From assembly GCA_016293845.1 (NCBI GenBank), contig JAEDDH010000004.1, positions 152,534 through 216,533 of the forward strand: a stretch of 64,000 bases of DNA, written 5' to 3'. Both the position numbers and the translations under genes were made by a program. Within the stretch, counting starts at the first letter, position 1. The number at the start of each line of letters is the position of its first letter. The stretch is from Bacteroidales bacterium (GTDB lineage Bacteria; Bacteroidota; Bacteroidia; Bacteroidales; UBA3824). Under the pieces are notes generated by a model. That model saw only the letters and a list, made by a program, of their open reading frames with translations, had not been told where the DNA came from and did not search any database. Shown one piece after another: positions 45,506 through 54,205 of this stretch.

Positions 45506-47074
45506 ATGAAAGAATTCAACACCACAGGCATTTGCTACCCCGATGAGCATTATATGGTGGACATCAGCACCCGACTCGCCGACATAGAACGGAGAGTTGC
45601 CAAAGGAGAGTACATCACCATCAACCGCGGTCGTCAGTATGGAAAAACTACTACTTTGTTTCATCTGGCCAAAAAGTTGATGGAGAAATACGTGGTGTTT
45701 TCTATTAGTTTTGAAGATTACAACCAAAAGGATTTCAATTCAATAGAATCTATTGCGTTTACTTTGTTGGAAACATTGCAGACGGCTATTGACGACTTGC
45801 CTGAACTTAATGTTGATCAATCTGTCAAAGACTTGATTGTAGACACATTAACCGCCAATCAAGAGAAAAGGGAAATTATAAAAAGCGTTTTTGCAAAACT
45901 TTTAACCGATATCTGCCGAAATTCTTCAAAACCTATCGTCCTGATAATCGACGAAGTGGACAATGCAAGCAACTACGAATCGTTTATCGAATTGCTAAGG
46001 ATGTTGCGAAGCAAGTATCTTAAACGTGCCACAGTTCCAACATTCCAATCGGTAATTCTCGCTGGTGTGTACGACATTAAGAATCTCAAACTCAAAGTTC
46101 GCCCCGACAGCGACCACCAATACAATTCGCCGTGGAATATCGCCGTGGCGTTCACTTCCGATATGTCGCTACTATCTGAGGGTATCAACCAAATGCTGCA
46201 AGAATACGAAAACGACCACCACACAGGGATGGACATTTCGGAAATAACTCAATTAATCACCGACTACACTTCGGGCTATCCATTTTTCGTATCAAGGGTA
46301 TGCCAACTTATTGACGAACAGAATCTTTCGTGGAGCAAAGAGGGTGTTATCAATGCAGTAAAACTATTGCTAAGAGAAAAAAACACATTCTTCGATGATT
46401 TGCTGAAAAAATTAGACGACTATGTAGAAATCAACAAATTACTGAAAGATATTTTGCTTTATGGCAATTCGGTTTCGTTCAATATCGACAACAAGTTTCT
46501 CAACCTTGCGGCTATGTTCAATTATATAAAGGAAGAAAACGGTAAAGTTAAGATTTTTAACCGAATAATTGAAACGCGCCTTTACAACAAGTTTATGAGC
46601 GATGAGGAAATTACAAATACCTTATACAAACAGGGAGATATCGACCGCAGCCAATTTATTGAAGGCAAATCTCTCAAAATGGACAAAATTCTCGAAAAAT
46701 TCGCAGTTCATTTCAACGATATTTACGGAAACAACGAACTGACTTTCAAGGAGGAAGAAGGACGGCGTTTCTTTATGCTCTACATCCGTCCGATAATCAA
46801 CGGCGTGGGCAACTATTACATCGAGGCACAAACCCGCGACCGCTCTCGCACCGATATGATTATCGACTATTACGGTCAACAATTCATCATTGAGATGAAG
46901 ATATGGCGCGGCGACTCTTACAACGAACGCGGCGAAAAGCAACTATTTGAATACCTCGACTTTTACCACACCAACAAGGGCTATCTTCTGAGTTTCTGTT
47001 TCAACAAAAAATCCAAACCCAAGGCTAAGGCTATTACGCTGGGAGATAAGGAGATTGTTGAAGTGGTGGTGTAA
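45506..47074 (+). CDS. AAA-type ATPase with C-terminal PD-(D/E)XK-like domain
   Basis: A 522-residue protein. An N-terminal ATPase has Walker A 'NRGRQYGKTTTLFHL' (about 41-55) and Walker B 'PIVLIIDEVD' (about 143-152). The middle is helical (winged-helix-like, about 280-400). The C-terminal part has a nuclease-like core with 'RTDMIIDYYGQQFIIEMKIW' (D, then E-x-K, about 450-470). The group is common in Bacteroidales and related to the other ATPase/nuclease genes in this window, but it has a different ATPase lineage (Q-Y-G-K-T Walker). Biological role unknown. A matching -7 box lies 20 bases upstream of the start. Confidence 0.85.
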   Translation: MKEFNTTGICYPDEHYMVDISTRLADIERRVAKGEYITINRGRQYGKTTTLFHLAKKLMEKYVVFSISFEDYNQKDFNSIESIAFTLLETLQTAIDDLPELNVDQSVKDLIVDTLTANQEKREIIKSVFAKLLTDICRNSSKPIVLIIDEVDNASNYESFIELLRMLRSKYLKRATVPTFQSVILAGVYDIKNLKLKVRPDSDHQYNSPWNIAVAFTSDMSLLSEGINQMLQEYENDHHTGMDISEITQLITDYTSGYPFFVSRVCQLIDEQNLSWSKEGVINAVKLLLREKNTFFDDLLKKLDDYVEINKLLKDILLYGNSVSFNIDNKFLNLAAMFNYIKEENGKVKIFNRIIETRLYNKFMSDEEITNTLYKQGDIDRSQFIEGKSLKMDKILEKFAVHFNDIYGNNELTFKEEEGRRFFMLYIRPIINGVGNYYIEAQTRDRSRTDMIIDYYGQQFIIEMKIWRGDSYNERGEKQLFEYLDFYHTNKGYLLSFCFNKKSKPKAKAITLGDKEIVEVVV

Positions 47075-47081
47075 CCCTTCA

Positions 47082-47837
47082 CTAATACTCAAAATTACCT
47101 CCTGCGTCGTATCCGTCGGTACCGTCGGGGTTGATATTCAATGGTTTGGTGGTAACGGTGTGGTTGTAACGGTCGGTGATGCGGAATGTGAGCGGATGGT
47201 CGTATTTACCAAACGGACATTGCAGTTCCCAAAAGGCGTTGTATTTATAAGGTGTCATCTCGTAAAACTTCTTGCCGTCGTCGGATACCTCCAACTTCTT
47301 TATGCCGTAGCGTCCGTTGAACACAAAAACGCCAAGAAACCAAGCATTTGAACCAGCTTTTACACGGATTTCGATATTCTTGTCGGTGTAATATGGAGTT
47401 TCGCGCCATTTTACGTTAACCTTGCCGAGTTTTTTGTCGCCGGTGAGATACTCAAAGCCTTCGGGAGTGTTGTCAAACCACGAATTGTCGCCGTCGGGAC
47501 AAATATCCTTGCCCACCACGCGGATAGTCTTGTCGCCATATTTGATTTCGTAAGCCGAACCGAGAATATAGTCGGGAAAGAAATATACGCCCACAGCCAC
47601 GTTGTAATAGCCTTTTTCCATTTTTGGGAGGGGATATGGATAACTGTCGTTGTTGGCCGGTTGGTCGTAATATGTAATGTAGCCGACTTTCCAGTCGGTA
47701 ACCTTGCCGCCAGTTTCAGGGTCGGTTACGGTTTCTTCTTGATTATCTTCGGGAGTGCTGTCGTCTTTGCTGCACGATGAGAATGTTGCCAAAAGCGCGC
47801 ACAAAACAAGGTTGATAAATAAATGTTTTTTCTTCAT
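47082..47837 (-). CDS. Expansin-like lipoprotein
   Basis: A 251-residue lipoprotein (lipobox 'LLATFSSC', Cys near 22) with an acidic, Pro/Thr-rich spacer. Its middle part resembles the double-psi barrel of bacterial expansins ('GSAYEIKYGDKTIRVVG', then 'PEGFEYLTGDKKLGKVNVKW'). Its last 85 residues resemble the expansin carbohydrate-binding beta-sandwich ('NAWFLGVFVFNGRYGIKKLE', 'PLTFRITDRYNHTVT'). Expansins loosen cellulose and xyloglucan without hydrolysis. The start at 47837 is supported by the lipoprotein signal; the frame is open to 47942 without sense. It has a full promoter at 47889-47858. The catalytic-type Asp of plant expansins could not be confirmed. Confidence 0.72.
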   Translation of the reverse strand: MKKKHLFINLVLCALLATFSSCSKDDSTPEDNQEETVTDPETGGKVTDWKVGYITYYDQPANNDSYPYPLPKMEKGYYNVAVGVYFFPDYILGSAYEIKYGDKTIRVVGKDICPDGDNSWFDNTPEGFEYLTGDKKLGKVNVKWRETPYYTDKNIEIRVKAGSNAWFLGVFVFNGRYGIKKLEVSDDGKKFYEMTPYKYNAFWELQCPFGKYDHPLTFRITDRYNHTVTTKPLNINPDGTDGYDAGGNFEY

Positions 47838-47857
47838 AACGTTAGTCAAATTTTTAT

Positions 47858-47889
47858 CAAAAGTAAGGATAATATTTGAAAGAATCAAA
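47858..47889 (-). promoter_or_regulatory. Bacteroidota-type promoter for the expansin-like gene
   Basis: On the minus strand TTTG (47889-47886) is followed after 20 bases by TACTTTTG (47865-47858), 20 bases before the start codon at 47837. Both boxes match. Confidence 0.6.
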
Positions 47890-47997
47890 TAATTTAGTAT
47901 ATTCGCAAAAGAAATATAGGTTTTGATGACAATTGATATCAAATATTTTATTATATTTGAAAACAGACAAGATGTCGGTTAGAACTTTTATAAAATA

Positions 47998-49557
47998 GTG
48001 ATATACAAGGTATTAATAGCAGACGATGACACGCTCAGCCGCACTATTATGAAATCGGTGCTGTCTAACGACGACACCACGGTTTACTCTGTGGACGAGT
48101 GTTCAAACGGCTTGGAGGCTTGGGCTAAGATACAGTCCGAACCGCCCGATCTTGTTTTGCTCGATTGGCAGATGCCCGGAATGTCTGGTCTGGAAGTCAC
48201 CAAGTTAATCAAAAAACGCTTTAAAACCACTTCTGTAATCATTGTTACTGGCAAAATCGACAGCAGCGACCTAAGCCTTGCCTTAAACTCTGGCGCAAAC
48301 GACTATATCAAAAAGCCGATCGACAAGGTGGAGTTTCTTGCCCGAACCAAGTCGGCGGTAATGCTGCACGATAGTCTCGAAGAACTCGAAATCAAAAACC
48401 GTAAAATCCTCAACCAAAACGAGGACCTCAACAAATTGTCGCTAATTGTAAGACAGACAGCCAATTCGGTAATACTTTTCTCGCCCCACGGCGAAATAGA
48501 ATGGGTAAACGAAGGATTCCAACACATGTACGGATACACCTTAGACGAGTTTATCAACAAACGCCGCGGCACCAACATTCTGAAACTCAGCTACAACGAG
48601 GACATCAACAAAAAATTCAAAGAACTATTTAGCAAGCAGCAGTCGGTAAACTATATCACTCAATGCCGTGTAAAGTACGGCGCAACAAAATGGATTCAAA
48701 CCACCCTCACACCCATCTTCGACGGTCGCAGAATAGAAAAATTCATTGCCATCGAAACCGACATTTCGCAGCAAAAACACGTGGAGTTGGAACTTGAACG
48801 GTCGCGAACCGAAATTCTCAAAAAAAACGAAATCATCGAGAAAGAACGCTCCAAAACCGACAACCTCTTGCTCAACATTCTGCCCGTGTATGTGGTGTCG
48901 CAGTTAAAAGACGACGGATTCTCCTCGCCGCGAAACTACAAGATGGCAACCATTATGTTCACCGATTTTAAGGGATTTACCAAATCGTGCGAAAACCTCA
49001 CGTCAGACCAAATTGTGGCGGCACTGCATTTTTTCTTCTCCAAGTTCGACGACATCATCTCGTGCCATTACATCGAAAAAATCAAGACCATTGGCGACTC
49101 GTATATGTGCGTAGGCGGCATTCCCCTTAGAAACAAAAGTAACCCTATCGACGTGATACTCGCGGGGTTAGAAATCAACAACTTTATGGCAAACTACAAG
49201 CAGCGTTTTCCCGATATGAACCTTCCCGATTGGCAGTTGCGCATTGGCATACACACCGGAGCACTTATGGCGGGGGTTGTGGGCAAAATCAAATTTGCCT
49301 ACGACACTTGGGGCGATGCCGTAAACGTGGCTAAACGTATGGAAAGTGCCGACGAGGTAGGCTGCGTAAACATCTCTGCCGAAACTTACAAATACGTAAA
49401 AGATTATTTTGTGTGCCGCTATCGTGGCTCGGTCGACATCAAAAACCACAAAAACATCGATATGTACTTTGTTGACCGCCTTTTGCCAAAATATTCGCTC
49501 GACGAAGAAGGAATTTTTCCTAACGACACCTTTATTGATATACTAAATTCGATTTAG
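47998..49557 (+). CDS. Response regulator with PAS and class III adenylate cyclase domains
   Basis: A 519-residue protein. The receiver domain (about 1-120) has the acidic pair (ADDD), phospho-acceptor D56 ('VLLDWQMPG') and the Lys in 'YIKKPIDK'. A PAS domain follows at about 150-265, a coiled linker at about 265-310 and a class III cyclase at about 320-500. The cyclase has both metal Asp residues ('MFTDFKGFT' and 'KTIGDSYM') and the Lys/Asp pair ('EKIKTIGD', 'YDTWGDAVNVA') that favours ATP, so cAMP is the likely product. The start is a GTG at 47998: the in-frame TAG at 47980-47982 bars any longer start, and the first residues are the beginning of the receiver fold. A -7 box TATATTTG lies at 47952-47959. 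Confidence 0.88.
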   Translation: MIYKVLIADDDTLSRTIMKSVLSNDDTTVYSVDECSNGLEAWAKIQSEPPDLVLLDWQMPGMSGLEVTKLIKKRFKTTSVIIVTGKIDSSDLSLALNSGANDYIKKPIDKVEFLARTKSAVMLHDSLEELEIKNRKILNQNEDLNKLSLIVRQTANSVILFSPHGEIEWVNEGFQHMYGYTLDEFINKRRGTNILKLSYNEDINKKFKELFSKQQSVNYITQCRVKYGATKWIQTTLTPIFDGRRIEKFIAIETDISQQKHVELELERSRTEILKKNEIIEKERSKTDNLLLNILPVYVVSQLKDDGFSSPRNYKMATIMFTDFKGFTKSCENLTSDQIVAALHFFFSKFDDIISCHYIEKIKTIGDSYMCVGGIPLRNKSNPIDVILAGLEINNFMANYKQRFPDMNLPDWQLRIGIHTGALMAGVVGKIKFAYDTWGDAVNVAKRMESADEVGCVNISAETYKYVKDYFVCRYRGSVDIKNHKNIDMYFVDRLLPKYSLDEEGIFPNDTFIDILNSI

Positions 49558-49594
49558 ATTGCTAACTTTGCAGCCAAATTTAAAACATTAATAG

Positions 49595-50917
49595 ATGAAA
49601 TACCATTTGGTTACGCTTGGCTGTCAGATGAATATATCCGACAGCGGCAGAGTTAAGACATATATCGAAAAACTTGGTTACGAATCTACCGACAATCCGC
49701 ACGAGGCTGATTTGTTGGGAGTTATCGCTTGCTCGGTGCGTCAAAAAGCCATCGACAAGGTGTACAACCTGATTGCAATTTGGAACCGTCAAAAGGCGTC
49801 GCGCCCCCTCACCACATTCCTCACAGGCTGTATTTTGCCCGACGACCGCGAAAAGTTTCTCAAAACTTTTGATATGGTTTTTGATATGCGCGACCTCACC
49901 AAGTTTGCCGAAATGCTTGCCGAGCACACCCACGAAGGCACCTATTATCCGAAACTTAGCCGCGAAGAACAAGCATATCAAATGGACTATTTTTGGCGTT
50001 TGGAAGGGCGTCAGCCCGACAAATTTGAAGCCTTTGTGCCAATTCAAAACGGTTGCGACAAATTCTGTACATATTGTGCAGTGCCCTATACACGTGGAAG
50101 GGAAGTTTCGCGCTCGTCGGCAGAAATTGTTGAGGAGGTAAAATGCCTTGTCAATGCTGGTTTTAAATCAATTACGCTTTTAGGTCAAAACGTAAATTCA
50201 TACGGCTTGGATAAAAAAGGCAACGAAATCAACTTTGCGCAACTGCTCGAACTCATAGGACGTTACGGCGACGAAAGCGGCAAAGAGTTCTATGTATACT
50301 TTACATCGCCACATCCCCGCGATATGACCGACGACGTGCTTTACACCATAGCCAAATATAAATGTCTCGGCAAATGGATTCACATTCCCATCCAAAGCGG
50401 TGATACAGAGATGCTTAAACGAATGAACCGCAAATACGACATTGAGCGTTACCGCAGCGTAATACATTCAATACGCACCATTTTGCCCACAGCCACCATT
50501 TTTACCGACATCATCGTTGGCTTTACCGGCGAAACCTTAGAAGAATTTGAAAACACACGCCGCGCCGTCAAGGAGTTTAAATACAATATGGCGTTTATAG
50601 CAATGTACTCGCCGCGTCCGGGAGCAAAATCGTCGGAATGGGTAGACGACATTCCAAAAGACGAAAAATCAAGACGTTACAGCGTTCTCTCCGACGATCT
50701 CAAATCGGTATCGTCGCTCTACACGGCAAGTATGGTGGGCAAAGAGTTCCGCATATTGGTAAATGGACACGACCGCTTAGAAGGCTACCTCTCTGGAATC
50801 ACCGAAGGCAAAATTACCGTCCGCTTCCGTTCTGACAACGAGGCACTTATAGGCAGTTTTATCAATGTAAAAATCACCAAGAGCAGCGATTTTTCAGCAG
50901 AAGGGGAGATGATTTAA
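49595..50917 (+). CDS. miaB: tRNA-2-methylthio-N6-dimethylallyladenosine synthase (MiaB)
   Basis: A 440-residue radical-SAM methylthiotransferase that adds a methylthio group to i6A37 of tRNAs reading UNN codons. The N-terminal domain has its three cluster cysteines ('TLGCQMN', 'IACSVRQ', 'LTGCI'). The radical-SAM triad is 'CDKFCTYC' (about 155-162), and a TRAM domain covers about 375-440. The N-terminal sequence ('QMNISDSGRV') is not the usual Bacteroidota version and reminds me of MiaB from candidate phyla, which hints at transfer; this is from memory and not tested. A -7 box TAACTTTG lies at 49563-49570. Confidence 0.92.
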   Translation: MKYHLVTLGCQMNISDSGRVKTYIEKLGYESTDNPHEADLLGVIACSVRQKAIDKVYNLIAIWNRQKASRPLTTFLTGCILPDDREKFLKTFDMVFDMRDLTKFAEMLAEHTHEGTYYPKLSREEQAYQMDYFWRLEGRQPDKFEAFVPIQNGCDKFCTYCAVPYTRGREVSRSSAEIVEEVKCLVNAGFKSITLLGQNVNSYGLDKKGNEINFAQLLELIGRYGDESGKEFYVYFTSPHPRDMTDDVLYTIAKYKCLGKWIHIPIQSGDTEMLKRMNRKYDIERYRSVIHSIRTILPTATIFTDIIVGFTGETLEEFENTRRAVKEFKYNMAFIAMYSPRPGAKSSEWVDDIPKDEKSRRYSVLSDDLKSVSSLYTASMVGKEFRILVNGHDRLEGYLSGITEGKITVRFRSDNEALIGSFINVKITKSSDFSAEGEMI

Positions 50918-50960
50918 TGCATAATTCATAATCGGCATCTGCATTTTAGGGAAACATTTC

Positions 50961-51089
50961 GCGGAAAACGGGAAAAACACACTAAAACATTTCGCGGATT
51001 TCCGCAAAAATATTAAAATAAAAGTGCGGATTTCCGCAAAAATGCTAAAATAAATTTGCGTATTTCTGTAAAATGTTTATTTTTACGCA
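50961..51089 (+). repeat. Four degenerate tandem units of about 32 bases with GCGGATTTCCGC hairpins
   Basis: Units begin at about 50961, 50994, 51026 and 51058, i.e. periods of 33, 32 and 32. The middle two are nearly identical: a small palindrome GCGGA-TT-TCCGC followed by an A/T-rich stretch (CAAAAAT..TAAAATAAA). The outer two are degraded. It is not CRISPR-like because there are no unrelated spacers. It fills the gap between miaB and the decayed ATPase gene. Confidence 0.7.
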
Positions 51090-51118
51090 GTTATAAAACC
51101 CTAAAAACTCTAAGAAAA

Positions 51119-51718
51119 ATGACGGTTTTTAAACGCAAAATATACCAAAAATGCTTGATTGGAAAAAGCGTAAGGGTGAAACGGCATTGTTGATTAAAGG
51201 TGCAAGGCGCAGCGGCAAATCGACAATAGTCAGGCAATTTGTTGAAAATGAATACGAAACATACATCTTTATAGACTTTTCAAATGCAAAGAAAGAGGTA
51301 TTTGATTTGTTTGAAGATGTGTCGGACCTTGATTACATCTTTATGCGCTTGCAGGTCATTTATAAAATTCAATTGATTGAGCGCAAGTCGGCGATTGTTT
51401 TCGACGAGGTACAGAAACAACCCTATGCACGTCAGGCGATTAAGCATTTATCTACAACAAACTTTTGAGCGACAAACTTGACACTAACCTTGGCTATATT
51501 TATGAGAATATGGTGTCGCAAATTTTCAGCACCTCAGGCTACGAACTTTTTTATCACACAATTAAAAAAATGAGGGCAAAAGTTACTACGAAGTTGATTT
51601 CCTTTTATCCAAAGGCAACAAATTGATACCTGTTGAAGTAAAGTCATCGGGCAACAAATCGCACACATCGCCCGACAGGTTTTGCGAAAAAGCAGGTGTT
51701 CTCATCCTTTCAATATAA
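51119..51718 (+). pseudogene. Decayed AAA-ATPase (DUF4143-type) gene
   Basis: Pieces of one roughly 400-residue ATPase are present in order but broken. The start M-T-V-F-K-R-K-I-Y-Q-K at 51119 is one base out of frame with the Walker A part ('LLIKGARRSGKSTIVRQF') and Walker B ('SAIVFDEVQKQP'), apparently from one lost A. After 'ARQAIKHL' roughly 200 residues are missing. Sequence resumes with 'LLSDKLDTNLGYIYENM', then another single-A loss in a run of seven As shifts into 'YYEVDFLLSKGNKLIPVEVK'. The C terminus is cut after 'FCEKAGV'. The longest intact stretch is 51151-51468. Non-functional. Confidence 0.85.
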
Positions 51719-51832
51719 TTGTCCTAAAAAAAATCGGTCGCGGTCATTTTTTTTTCATTTTTTTTAATCACATATCAAAATAAGGCTTATATTTGTGATG
51801 TCCTTTGTTACCGAAGTCCGCCAACGGAGTAA

Positions 51833-52112
51833 CGGGCAGGGGGCAGACATATATTTAAAGGCGTTACTTACGCTTTGTACTTGACATACTGAAATTTGGT
51901 CGTTTCTTATCCTGTCAAGAGCAAGGCAGCACAGTAATGCCTGCGGGTTATGGTATATACAGACCTGTAAGGGTCTGCGTGTACATATAAAACGTGGGCT
52001 TCGGTGTTGCTCGTCTCTGACAGGAGGGCAGACCAAAGCCTCAGTATGTGGGACGGGCGCAGCAAAATCCCACGTCTTTTTTTTGTAATTCCGAGTTTGG
52101 GAAGTTCTCCGG
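51833..52112 (-). repeat. Structured repeat, copy 2 (inverted relative to copy 1)
   Basis: This occupies most of the 413-base gap 51719-52131. On the minus strand it carries the same ordered blocks as copy 1 at 45073-45392. The two stems are also present: ACGTGGG (52075-52069) with CCCACGT (51998-51992), and TCCTGTCA (52025-52018) with TGACAGGA (51917-51910). Stem bases are kept while many loop bases differ, which suggests selection on structure. The copies face each other across 6.4 kb. Confidence 0.75.
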
Positions 52113-52131
52113 AGCAAAACTTGTTTGAAAA

Positions 52132-53409
52132 ATGAACATATTAAAAAAAGTGTTCTGCATTTTGCTGTTAGCCACTTTGACATTGAGTCTGAGGGCGCAG
52201 GATTCGGCTTTGGAGTCTTCAACGACCGACTGGACATTCGGCTTAGGCTTTGGCAAACGTTGCAACTTTATGAAAATCACAGAACTCGCATCAGGCATCG
52301 ACGGCGACAAGGAGATGCGGGGCGGCGGACTGTTCTCGCTGTTCGCCTACAAGGAAACGGCTGACGGCGGTAAAGCCATCAGGCCGCAGATAACATTCAT
52401 AAGCCGTGGCGCAAAATACGCAAACTTAACATCCAAATCCTGGACAGAAGCATCATACTGCGTGGATGCCAAGTACATAGATTTCAGGCTGCCCCTGATA
52501 ATGAACCTTGGCACATACCGCAGCGGAGGAATACAGCCATACTTCTACCTCGCGCCGATAATGGGAATGGCAAGCGGCGGAGAAATCTCTTTGACCGAAG
52601 CCAAGGAGGGCGGAAAGTCTGTTTCCGCAGACGTGTCAAAGTCTAACCTTGCCTCGTGGTATGTGGGCGCGGGCGCGGCTCTCGGTGTCAAATACAATCT
52701 CGAACTCAACGACGCCCGCTTGTATCTCGGTTTCGAGTGTATGTACGACTACGGCATCACCAACACCTACGGCAAGAAGGAGAAAGACGGCGACATCAAC
52801 GACATCGCCAACATCGTGAACTACACCGACTATTCGCTTGACGGCAAGCGCAAGTTTTCGGGACTTGAATTTCAAGTTGTGGTAGGCGTTCCGCTCACTG
52901 TGTTCAAGCGCAAAACAAAGCAGCCCACTCCGCCGCCGACAGTAGAAGAACAGCCTGTTGTTGAGGCAGATACGGTAGCTGTGGAAGAAAAGCCTTGTTT
53001 CGACCTCGACGAGATTAATGAGATGATTGCCAACGGCGAGGATGTGCGAGGAAAGACCATCTGCGCCGTAAACAACACCATTAACTTCGATTTCGGCAGC
53101 GCGAAAATCAAGCCCGAAAGTTACCCATATCTCGACAAACTTGCCCTCACGCTCAAAAGCACCGGCGCAAACATCAAAGTCAACGGACACACCGACAACA
53201 AAGGCACAGAGGCGTACAACCTGAAACTTTCGCGCGACCGTGCCAAATCTGTGGTAGAATATCTTGAAAAACAGGGCATTGAGCGGGATAAATTATCATC
53301 GGAAGGTTTCGGCCCTAACCGCCCCATATCCGACAACGCCACCGAGGAAGGACGCGCTATGAACCGCCGTGTAGAGTTCGAGATTCTCCGCGAAACAGAT
53401 AACAATTAA
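52132..53409 (+). CDS. Outer-membrane beta-barrel protein with OmpA C-terminal domain
   Basis: A 425-residue exported protein. The signal peptide ends around 22 (LRAQD), an N-terminal beta-barrel-like part spans about 25-260 with alternating strands, a Pro-rich hinge lies near 263-285, and an OmpA_C peptidoglycan-binding domain covers about 315-420 ('VNGHTDNKGTEAYNLKLSRD', 'NRRVEFEI'). It anchors the outer membrane to the cell wall and resembles many Bacteroidales OmpA proteins. It starts just outside structured repeat copy 2. A lipoprotein gene follows 26 bases downstream, likely in one operon that ends at the terminator at 54170. Confidence 0.88.
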   Translation: MNILKKVFCILLLATLTLSLRAQDSALESSTTDWTFGLGFGKRCNFMKITELASGIDGDKEMRGGGLFSLFAYKETADGGKAIRPQITFISRGAKYANLTSKSWTEASYCVDAKYIDFRLPLIMNLGTYRSGGIQPYFYLAPIMGMASGGEISLTEAKEGGKSVSADVSKSNLASWYVGAGAALGVKYNLELNDARLYLGFECMYDYGITNTYGKKEKDGDINDIANIVNYTDYSLDGKRKFSGLEFQVVVGVPLTVFKRKTKQPTPPPTVEEQPVVEADTVAVEEKPCFDLDEINEMIANGEDVRGKTICAVNNTINFDFGSAKIKPESYPYLDKLALTLKSTGANIKVNGHTDNKGTEAYNLKLSRDRAKSVVEYLEKQGIERDKLSSEGFGPNRPISDNATEEGRAMNRRVEFEILRETDNN

Positions 53410-53435
53410 CATTCAACCATTTAATACTAAGCATT

Positions 53436-54143
53436 ATGGACAGAAAAATAAGAATACTTTTGGCGGCAGTGCTATTGTCAGCGCCGCTTCTCCCGTCGTG
53501 CCTGAGCGATGGCGACGACACAATCGTTCTCGAAGGCAAAAATCCCACAGGCATATACCGCGCCATTCCCAAAGAGACGGTCGACAAACTCAAATATTAT
53601 ATGCCCATCAACGAAGGCAACAACCCGCCGAATATTGAGGGGTGCTACGAAATCAATCCCTGCCTCGCGGTATACTGCGAGGACGAGGGTAACGGCGGTT
53701 TTGAACCCGGACATAAATTTGCTCCTACTAAGATACGCTTTTACAACCAAGACTCCAAAACAGGCACTATTGACTACGAAGAGAAACAAGGGAAAAGTGT
53801 CGAAATTGGCAAAGGCGCGTTCGTAAGCGGCAGTGGCGACGATTTTTCTGTGTATTTCGACACATACGCCGAAAGTCAGAGCGACAGCGGTTTTGTCATA
53901 CATTATACCACAGCATTGCTTATATCCGGCACGATTAAAAACAACGGTATACAAAACATCAATTATGCGTTCACTATGGTGTCGAAAGAAAACGACCGTT
54001 ACGACGAACTGATGGAAGAGGGCATATTCCGCGTGATTAACGACGGCGACGGTTTGGCAGAGATTTCTTCTTGGAACGACACAAAGAAACGTCTAAAATC
54101 TGACGATAACCTTAAACCCAAAGAATCAATCCAAAGGCACTGA
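53436..54143 (+). CDS. Lipoprotein of unknown function
   Basis: A 235-residue protein with a lipoprotein signal ('SAPLLPSC', Cys near 22) followed by acidic residues (LSDGDD). The body is beta-rich and contains two further Cys ('EGCYEINPC') but matches no family I know. It is cotranscribed with the OmpA-type gene 26 bases upstream and is followed by a clear terminator. It is probably an envelope partner of that protein, an inference from position only. Confidence 0.7.
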   Translation: MDRKIRILLAAVLLSAPLLPSCLSDGDDTIVLEGKNPTGIYRAIPKETVDKLKYYMPINEGNNPPNIEGCYEINPCLAVYCEDEGNGGFEPGHKFAPTKIRFYNQDSKTGTIDYEEKQGKSVEIGKGAFVSGSGDDFSVYFDTYAESQSDSGFVIHYTTALLISGTIKNNGIQNINYAFTMVSKENDRYDELMEEGIFRVINDGDGLAEISSWNDTKKRLKSDDNLKPKESIQRH

Positions 54144-54169
54144 CCCCGACAGTTACTTTCATATTATCA

Positions 54170-54205
54170 GGCGCATAGTTTTTCCGCTATGCGCCTTTAT
54201 TATTT
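54170..54205 (+). terminator. Intrinsic terminator of the OmpA/lipoprotein operon
   Basis: GGCGCATAG (54171-54179) and CTATGCGCC (54187-54195) form a 9-bp stem with a 7-base loop, followed by TTTATTATTT. It lies 27 bases after the lipoprotein stop. Confidence 0.85.

Noticed and set aside
50961..51089. CRISPR-like array
   Set aside because: Units repeat over their full length with no unrelated spacers, and no cas genes are present.
51764..52237. 157-codon minus-strand frame
   Set aside because: Runs through structured repeat copy 2 into the OmpA gene; Arg/Ser-rich shadow with no counterpart in copy 1.
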